A stretch of 64,000 nucleotides of DNA. Source: Ancrocorticia sp047501485. GTDB lineage: Bacteria; Actinomycetota; Actinomycetes; Actinomycetales; Actinomycetaceae. Positions 58,482 to 64,000 of this stretch are shown here, piece by piece (within the stretch, counting starts at the first letter, position 1; every line of letters begins with the position of its first letter). The DNA is taken from assembly GCA_047501485.1 (NCBI GenBank), contig JAZDRN010000004.1, forward strand, positions 124,001 to 188,000, given 5' to 3'. The notes beneath the pieces were generated by a model, which searched no databases, was not told the origin of the DNA, and worked only from the letters and a program-made list of their open reading frames with translations. Made by a program: the position numbers and the translations under genes.

Positions 58482-59985
58482 GCTTGCTGAGCTAGCAGAG
58501 CTGGTCGATGGAGAGTGCGCGCGGGGCGCCACCGTCAGCGGCGTGACCTCCGATTCGCGGCAGGTCGCCCCCGGCATCCTCTTCGCCGCCGTGCCGGGAC
58601 AGCATGTACATGGGGCCCGGTTCGCGGCGGGCGCCATCGCGGCGGGCGCCGCGGCGGTGGTGACCGATCCGGAGGGCGCCGAGATCATCGAGAGTCTGAC
58701 CGGCGTGGACGTACCGCTTCTCGTGGTTCCGAATGTCTCCAGCAGGCTTGGCGAGATCGCGGCTGAGATCTACGGAAACCCGGCGGATCGGCTCCGCACG
58801 TTCGCGATCACGGGCACGAACGGAAAGACCACCACCACCTTCCTCTTGGAGCACATCCTGGCCGAACTGGGCCGTGTGACGGGCTTGATCGGCACGGTCT
58901 CACTGCGATTGGCGGGCCATGAGATCCCCGCTGCAATGACCACCCCGATGCCGGCGGACTTCCAACGGCTACTTGCCGACCTCGTGTGCCGCGGCGGCAC
59001 TGACCTGGTTATCGAGGCCTCCTCGCATGCTCTGGCTCAGGGACGCACCGATCCCGTGCGCTTCGACGTGGCCGGTTTCACGAACCTCACCCAGGATCAC
59101 CTGGACTTCCACAACTCCTTCGACGAGTACTTCGCCGCCAAGGCCTCTCTCTTCACCGCTCGGCGGTGCCGCCGCGCGGTCATCTGTGTCGACGACGAAT
59201 GGGGACGGCGCCTCGTGGATCTGGCCGTCGGGGAACTGGGGCCCACGAACGTCACTGCACTCGCGCTCTCGTCCGCGCTGCCGAAGGGCGTGACAGGGTG
59301 GAAGGTAGCGGCCCAGGCCGGTGCGAACTCCACCCGTATCCTCATGGAATCCACGGCGGGGGAGAGGATCGAGCTCTCCACGGCTCTTCCGGGCGCCTTC
59401 AACGTGGCCAACGTTTCCCTTGCCGCGGCGATGGCCGTTGCCGCGGGCATCTCGCCCGCGGACATCCCCACCAATGTGAGTCCGGCCGTACCGGGCCGAA
59501 TGGAGGTCATCTCCGAGGAACCCCGGGTGGTCGTGGACTTCGCGCACAACACCGATGCGCTCGTCAAGGCGATGGAAGCCCTGCGGGAGACGACGCGGGG
59601 CCGGCTCGTCGTCGTCACCGGTTCCGCCGGTGAACGGGACAAGGGCAAGCGGCCCGCCATGGGCGAGGCGGTTGCCCGCCATGCGGATGTCGCGATCATT
59701 ACAGACGACGATCCTCATTCGGAGGATCCAGCGGCGATCCGCCGGGATGTTCTCGCAGGCACCGTCGGTATCGGAACGCCGGTCGAGGAGATCGCCGACA
59801 GGGCCGAAGCCATCCGCGTGGCGATTTCCGGCGCTCGGCCAGACGATACTATTCTCCTTGCGGGGCGAGGACATGAGACCATCCAAGAGGTTGGCGAGGA
59901 GCAGATCGAACTGGATGACCGTGTCGAAGCCCGGCGCGCACTTGCCGACCGTGCGGTGCGAATCAGTCAGGAGAAGAACGTATGA
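58474..59985 (+). CDS. murE: UDP-MurNAc-tripeptide ligase MurE
   Basis: Adds the third residue to UDP-MurNAc-L-Ala-D-Glu with ATP. 503 residues from ATG 58474, which overlaps ftsI by 8 nt; the frame is open upstream inside ftsI. ATP loop ITGTNGKTTTT (Lys118), EASSHALAQGR, FTNLTQDHLDFH, DFAHNTDALVKAM. The specificity motif is DDPH at residues 412-415 (TDDDPHSEDPAAI), not the DNPR of meso-DAP-adding enzymes. This fits L-lysine or L-ornithine at position 3, as known for Actinomycetaceae cell walls; the amino acid is inferred. Confidence 0.95.
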   Translation: MAELAELAELVDGECARGATVSGVTSDSRQVAPGILFAAVPGQHVHGARFAAGAIAAGAAAVVTDPEGAEIIESLTGVDVPLLVVPNVSSRLGEIAAEIYGNPADRLRTFAITGTNGKTTTTFLLEHILAELGRVTGLIGTVSLRLAGHEIPAAMTTPMPADFQRLLADLVCRGGTDLVIEASSHALAQGRTDPVRFDVAGFTNLTQDHLDFHNSFDEYFAAKASLFTARRCRRAVICVDDEWGRRLVDLAVGELGPTNVTALALSSALPKGVTGWKVAAQAGANSTRILMESTAGERIELSTALPGAFNVANVSLAAAMAVAAGISPADIPTNVSPAVPGRMEVISEEPRVVVDFAHNTDALVKAMEALRETTRGRLVVVTGSAGERDKGKRPAMGEAVARHADVAIITDDDPHSEDPAAIRRDVLAGTVGIGTPVEEIADRAEAIRVAISGARPDDTILLAGRGHETIQEVGEEQIELDDRVEARRALADRAVRISQEKNV

Positions 59986-61391
59986 TTCCCGTGACATTGG
60001 CGCAGCTGGCCAAGGATTGCGATGGACAGGTTGTGGGCGCTCCCACAACCCTCATCAGCGATCTCAGTACGGACACCCGCACGGTGACGCCCGGTGCGAT
60101 TTTCGCCGCCATCAAGGGCGCCCGCGTGGATGGCGCCACCTTGGCCGGTCAGGCGTTGGCCGACGGCGCTTCCGCGATTCTCACGAGCGATCCCGTCACG
60201 GCTGTGGCATGCGGGGCGAAGCCGGAGGACATCGTCGTCGTCGATGACGTACAGAGCGCTATCGGAAAGCTGGCACGGGCGAACCTTGCCCGCGTGCGTG
60301 AGAGCGGCAACCCGGACCTGAAAGTCGTCGCGATAACCGGCTCGGTCGGAAAGACGACGACGAAGGACCTGCTCGCCGCGATTCTGGCAGAGCGCGGGCC
60401 CATCATCGCCCCTCCGGGCTCCTTCAACAACGAACTGGGCCTGCCGCTGACCGTGCTGCGGGCGGACGATCGGACCGCCACCCTCGTGTTGGAGATGGGT
60501 GCGGACAGGATCGGCAACATCGACTATCTGACCTCGATCGCTCCTCCGGACGTCTCCGCGGTTCTCATCGTGGCCCGGGCCCACCTGGGGGAGTTCGGTG
60601 GCATCGAGAACGTGGCGCTGGCGAAAAGCGAGCTGGTGAGCGGAACCGTCCCAGGCGGCTCCGTCATCCTCAACGCCGACGATCCGCGGGTTTCGGCCAT
60701 GGCCGACCTCGCCCGTGGGCCGGTTGTCACCTTCTCGCGTCTCGGAGCCAAGGACGCCGACGTCGCCGCGCGGGAGATTCGCGTGGATGAGACGGGGCGC
60801 GCCGAATTCACCCTGGTCACCGCTGAAGCAGAGGCCCCGGTCTCGCTGCGCCTGGTCGGTGAACATCACGTAGCGAACGCCTTGGCCGCGGCGGCCGTCT
60901 CCCTGTCGCTCGGAGTGGATCTGACGCACATCGTGGACGTCTTGAGCTCCGTGGGCCCCGCGAGCCCGCATCGCATGGACGTGCAGAGCGTCCGTGGAAT
61001 TACGATCATCGACGACGCCTACAACGGCAATCCCGATTCCATGCGCGCGGGCATCGCCGCTCTGGCGCGTCTGGGCAAGGACCGCCGCAGGATCGCCGTC
61101 TTGGGAGCAATGCTGGAGCTGGGAGAAGCGAGCGATGCCGAACACGCAGCGCTCGCACCCGTCCTGCGCGAGGCGGGGGTCGCCGCTGTCGTGTGCGTGG
61201 GTGAGGGCGTCGAAGCGCTGTCCCTCGCCGCCTCGGACGAAGGCATCGACGTCATCGAAGCCGCCAACCCGGACGAGGCCTTGGAGCTTCTGGATAATCT
61301 GTTCGTGACGGGGGACGTCGTCCTCTTCAAGGGATCGAACGGCTCGGGCGTCTGGAGAATCGCCGACGCCCTGGTGGGGGAGGAAGACTAA
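59982..61391 (+). CDS. murF: UDP-MurNAc-tripeptide-D-Ala-D-Ala ligase MurF
   Basis: Adds D-Ala-D-Ala to complete the UDP-MurNAc-pentapeptide. 469 residues. N-terminal domain with ISDLSTDTRTVTPGAIFAAIKG; ATP loop AITGSVGKTTTKDLLA; EMGADRIGNIDYL; C-terminal IIDDAYNGNPDSMRAGI. ATG 59982 overlaps the murE stop (ATGA) and mraY starts immediately after its stop. Confidence 0.97.
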   Translation: MIPVTLAQLAKDCDGQVVGAPTTLISDLSTDTRTVTPGAIFAAIKGARVDGATLAGQALADGASAILTSDPVTAVACGAKPEDIVVVDDVQSAIGKLARANLARVRESGNPDLKVVAITGSVGKTTTKDLLAAILAERGPIIAPPGSFNNELGLPLTVLRADDRTATLVLEMGADRIGNIDYLTSIAPPDVSAVLIVARAHLGEFGGIENVALAKSELVSGTVPGGSVILNADDPRVSAMADLARGPVVTFSRLGAKDADVAAREIRVDETGRAEFTLVTAEAEAPVSLRLVGEHHVANALAAAAVSLSLGVDLTHIVDVLSSVGPASPHRMDVQSVRGITIIDDAYNGNPDSMRAGIAALARLGKDRRRIAVLGAMLELGEASDAEHAALAPVLREAGVAAVVCVGEGVEALSLAASDEGIDVIEAANPDEALELLDNLFVTGDVVLFKGSNGSGVWRIADALVGEED

Positions 61392-62477
61392 ATGCTCGCA
61401 ATCCTGATTTCGGGGGCCTTTGGCTTCGCCATCACCTTGGTGGGTACCCCGCTGCTCATCAAACTCCTGGTCAAGCGAGAATACGGCCAGTTCATCCGGC
61501 AGGACGGACCGACGACGCACCAGACCAAACGTGGCACGCCCACCATGGGCGGCGTCATCATCATCATCGCCACCGTCCTAGGCTACGTCATGGGCAACCT
61601 GCTCACCGGCCGCGGCCCCAACGCGTCCGGCATGCTGCTGCTATTCCTGATGGCAGGTCTTGGATTCATCGGATTCCTCGACGATTTCGCGAAGATCCGG
61701 CAGAAGCAGTCCCTCGGCCTGACGCCCTGGATGAAGATCGTAGGGCAGGCCATCGTCGGCATCACCTTCGCGGTCCTGGTGCTGCAATTCCGCAACGGGG
61801 ACAACCGCACTCCCGCCACCACCCGGATCTCCTTCATCCGCGATACCGGCATAAACCTGGCGTTCGCCGGCGCCGTCATCGGCATCATCCTCTTCGTCAT
61901 CTGGGCGAATTTCCTCATCACGTCGTGGTCCAACGCGGTGAACCTGACCGATGGACTGGACGGGCTGGCCGCCGGAGCCTCCATGCTCGCCTTCGGCGCC
62001 TATACGGTCATCACCATCTGGCAGTCCAATCAGGCCTGCCACGGCGTGCTGGGGGCGGCTCCGGGATGCTACGACGTGCGCGACCCCCGCGATCTGGCCA
62101 TCGTGTGCGCCGCGATCGTGGGCGCGTGTTTCGGATTCCTGTGGTGGAACACCTCACCGGCGCAGATCTTCATGGGAGACACCGGTTCGCTCGCCCTCGG
62201 CGGTGCCTTCGCTGGACTCTCCATCCTGACCCACACCGAGTTCCTCGCCCTCCTCATCGGCGGCCTCTTCCTTCTCGAGGTCTTCTCGGACGTGATCCAA
62301 GTGGGATTCTTCAAGCTGACGAAAAAACGAGTGTTCCGAATGGCGCCCCTGCACCACCACTTCGAGTTGAAGGGGTGGAAGGAAGTCACGGTCGTCGTTC
62401 GCTTCTGGATCATCGAGGCGATCTTCGCCGCTGTAGCGCTCGGCATCTTCTACGCTGAATGGTTGGCCAAGCAATGA
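61392..62477 (+). CDS. mraY: Phospho-N-acetylmuramoyl-pentapeptide transferase MraY
   Basis: Integral membrane enzyme that moves phospho-MurNAc-pentapeptide to undecaprenyl phosphate, making lipid I. 361 residues with about ten helices. Motifs: QDGPTTHQTKRGTPTMGG, FLDDFAKIRQKQSLGL (metal-binding Asp pair), NLTDGLDGLAAG, FMGDTGSLALGG and the His-rich APLHHHFELKGW. It abuts murF and overlaps murD. Confidence 0.98.
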   Translation: MLAILISGAFGFAITLVGTPLLIKLLVKREYGQFIRQDGPTTHQTKRGTPTMGGVIIIIATVLGYVMGNLLTGRGPNASGMLLLFLMAGLGFIGFLDDFAKIRQKQSLGLTPWMKIVGQAIVGITFAVLVLQFRNGDNRTPATTRISFIRDTGINLAFAGAVIGIILFVIWANFLITSWSNAVNLTDGLDGLAAGASMLAFGAYTVITIWQSNQACHGVLGAAPGCYDVRDPRDLAIVCAAIVGACFGFLWWNTSPAQIFMGDTGSLALGGAFAGLSILTHTEFLALLIGGLFLLEVFSDVIQVGFFKLTKKRVFRMAPLHHHFELKGWKEVTVVVRFWIIEAIFAAVALGIFYAEWLAKQ

Positions 62478-63949
62478 CAATCCTGACCAACCCCGGTGCC
62501 GTGGATATGGCCGGCAAACGCATTGCCGTCGTCGGCCTGGGCAAGTCGGGGCGGGCAAGCCTACGGACGCTTGCCGCGCTCACAGACGCCGTCCTGAGCG
62601 CATGGGATTCCAACGCCGAGGCGGTTGCGGGTGTGGAGGCCTCCGCCGTCGAGACGGCTCAGGCGGTCCCCGACTCGGAAGAGCTCGCCGCATGCGTCAT
62701 GCGCTGGCGGCCGGACGTGATCGTGCCGGCCCCGGGTATCCCGGAGATCTCCCCGCTCTTTCAGGAGGCCCAGCGCGCCGGCATCGAACTCTGGAGTGAA
62801 ATCGAGCTGGCCTGGCGGCTTCGTGCCGTCGGCCCGGACGGTTCCAGCGCCCCCTGGCTGTGCGTCACGGGCACCAATGGGAAGACCACCACCGTGTCCA
62901 TGCTGGAGTCGATCCTGCAGCAGGCAGGACTGCGCGCGATCGCGGTGGGCAACGTCGGCAATCCCGCGGTCACCGAGACCACCAGGACTGACCCCGATGC
63001 GCCCGGCGCCTTCGCCGTGGAGCTGTCCTCCTTCCAGCTGCGCACCACGTCCTCGGTTTCCGCAGCGGGCTCGGTGTGCCTGAACTTCGCCGACGATCAC
63101 CTGGAGTGGCATGGCGATCGGGAGGCGTACTGGCGTGCCAAGGCGCGAATCTACGAGCACACCAGGGTCGCCTGCGTCTATCCCGTCGGCGATGAGACGG
63201 TCCAGCGGATGGTCGACGACGCCGACGTTCTCGAGGGTGCGCGTGCGATCGGCGTCGGCCTCGGCATTCCCTCGGTGGGGCAGATCGGAGTGGTCGAGGA
63301 CCTCGTCGTCGATCGTGCTTTCACTGATAACCGGCACCGTGAAGGCGTCGAACTCTTCGAGATCTCCGATCTCTCGCATCTGGCTCCCGCGGCAGGGGAG
63401 CTGCCCGCCCACATTGCGAAGGACGCCATGACCGCCGCCGCTCTGGCGCGATCCATTGGCGTCGCAGCGGCTGACATCCGCGCCGCCTTGCGCTCCTTCC
63501 AGCCCGGCCGCCACCGAATCGAGCTGATCGCCACGATCGACGACGTGGCCTACGTCGACGATTCCAAGGCGACGAACGCCCATGCGGCCCGCGCCTCCCT
63601 CATGGGACAGCGTGATGGCTCGGTGGTATGGATCGCCGGTGGATTGGCCAAGGGCTCCCGGTTCGAGGAACTGGTGGAACAGGTGGAGGGCAAGCTGCGC
63701 GGCGTCGTGGTCATCGGCAGGGACCAGAAGCCGTGGCGCGATGCTCTCGGGGGTTTGCGGGCTCCGGTCACGTGGATCGCTCCCGAATCCGCGCATCCGA
63801 TGCGCGAGGCGGTGGACAGGGCGCGCGAGATGGCGTCTCCCGGAGACACCGTCCTGCTGGCGCCGGCCTGCGCCTCCATGGATCAGTTCACCTCCTATGC
63901 GCAGCGGGGCGAGGAGTTCGCCCGTGCCGTACGGGGCCGCCATGGATAG
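62474..63949 (+). CDS. murD: UDP-MurNAc-L-alanine-D-glutamate ligase MurD
   Basis: Adds D-Glu to UDP-MurNAc-L-Ala. 491 residues from ATG 62474, overlapping the mraY stop (ATGA); an in-frame ATG at 62459 is also inside mraY. N-terminal VVGLGKSGRASLRTL; ATP loop VTGTNGKTTTVSML; LNFADDHLEWHG; C-terminal VDDSKATNAHAARASL and LLAPACASMDQF, all typical. The ftsW start overlaps its last codons. Confidence 0.97.
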   Translation: MTILTNPGAVDMAGKRIAVVGLGKSGRASLRTLAALTDAVLSAWDSNAEAVAGVEASAVETAQAVPDSEELAACVMRWRPDVIVPAPGIPEISPLFQEAQRAGIELWSEIELAWRLRAVGPDGSSAPWLCVTGTNGKTTTVSMLESILQQAGLRAIAVGNVGNPAVTETTRTDPDAPGAFAVELSSFQLRTTSSVSAAGSVCLNFADDHLEWHGDREAYWRAKARIYEHTRVACVYPVGDETVQRMVDDADVLEGARAIGVGLGIPSVGQIGVVEDLVVDRAFTDNRHREGVELFEISDLSHLAPAAGELPAHIAKDAMTAAALARSIGVAAADIRAALRSFQPGRHRIELIATIDDVAYVDDSKATNAHAARASLMGQRDGSVVWIAGGLAKGSRFEELVEQVEGKLRGVVVIGRDQKPWRDALGGLRAPVTWIAPESAHPMREAVDRAREMASPGDTVLLAPACASMDQFTSYAQRGEEFARAVRGRHG

Positions 63950-64000
63950 CAGGACGAAGACCAGAACCGGGCGTCGACCGAGTGCCTCGCGTGGGCGCGG
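63942..64000 (+). CDS. ftsW: Probable ftsW, 3' end cut off by the window
   Basis: ATG 63942 overlaps the murD stop and opens a frame to the window end. The 19 visible residues (MDSRTKTRTGRRPSASRGR) are only a basic cytosolic start, so there is no direct homology evidence. The call is by position: murD is followed by ftsW in actinobacterial cell wall clusters. Confidence 0.5.
   Translation, partial: MDSRTKTRTGRRPSASRGR

Noticed and set aside
59967..61520. A 517-codon minus-strand frame opposite murF and mraY
   Set aside because: Antisense shadow across confirmed, overlapping cell wall genes.
1..64000. CRISPR array, tRNA, rRNA or intact insertion sequence
   Set aside because: No regularly spaced repeat array, no tRNA cloverleaf with CCA-adjacent T-loop (GGTTCRANNCC) and no transposase motif was seen by reading; a computational scan would be needed to exclude a degraded remnant.

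Overview
The window is a 64 kb chromosomal segment of a high-GC Gram-positive bacterium. It is very probably an actinobacterium of the Actinomycetaceae type (Actinomyces/Schaalia-like). The evidence is the conserved actinobacterial gene order (truB-ribF-rpsO-pnp-M16 peptidase-dapB; dapA-rnj-ftsK-pgsA-cinA-clgR-DUF3046-recA-recX-miaB-miaA-dapF-hflX-lexA-LysM-nrdR; DUF3040-mraZ-rsmH-ftsL-ftsI-murE-murF-mraY-murD-ftsW), the LexA boxes of the CGAAC-N4-GTTCG type, many apparently leaderless promoters, and a sortase-assembled pilus operon. The exact genus is inferred, not proven. I saw no rRNA, tRNA, CRISPR array, prophage or intact insertion sequence.

Layout. Bases 1-8671 carry translation and RNA metabolism genes (truB end, ribF, rpsO, pnp), an M16 peptidase and dapB. 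An AbiEi/DUF559-type gene preceded by a 21-bp inverted repeat, and a small Cys-rich gene coupled to ribF, sit inside this block. Bases 8672-11843 hold a PTS sugar permease (IIBCA) and a convergent acetyltransferase, which split dapB from dapA. Bases 12017-35570 run dapA, an AI-2E family membrane protein, RNase J, FtsK, a CapA-like lipoprotein, pgsA, pncC, clgR, DUF3046, recA-recX, miaB-miaA-dapF, an RsmC-like methyltransferase, hflX, a DinG-like helicase, ldh, lexA and the divergent LysM gene. The recA and lexA/LysM promoters carry recognisable SOS boxes.

Bases 35571-41645 are the most distinctive part. A three-gene pilus operon (VWA-containing tip adhesin, backbone pilin, class C sortase) lies between LysM and nrdR. 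It is preceded by a perfect 42-bp zero-loop palindrome, and its genes are separated by strong stem-loops. Bases 41689-53227 carry nrdR, a fatty acyl-CoA ligase-like enzyme, serA, a HelD-like helicase, a PAC2 protein, an MFS transporter, a spermidine synthase-like protein and dinB.

Bases 53614-64000 are the division and cell wall (dcw) cluster, with MraZ-type 10-bp operator repeats and a hairpin before rsmH that resembles the mraW RNA motif. Genes there overlap by ATGA or abut, consistent with one translationally coupled operon. The MurE motif (DDPH instead of DNPR) suggests that the third stem-peptide residue is not meso-DAP, so dapA/dapB/dapF would mainly supply lysine.
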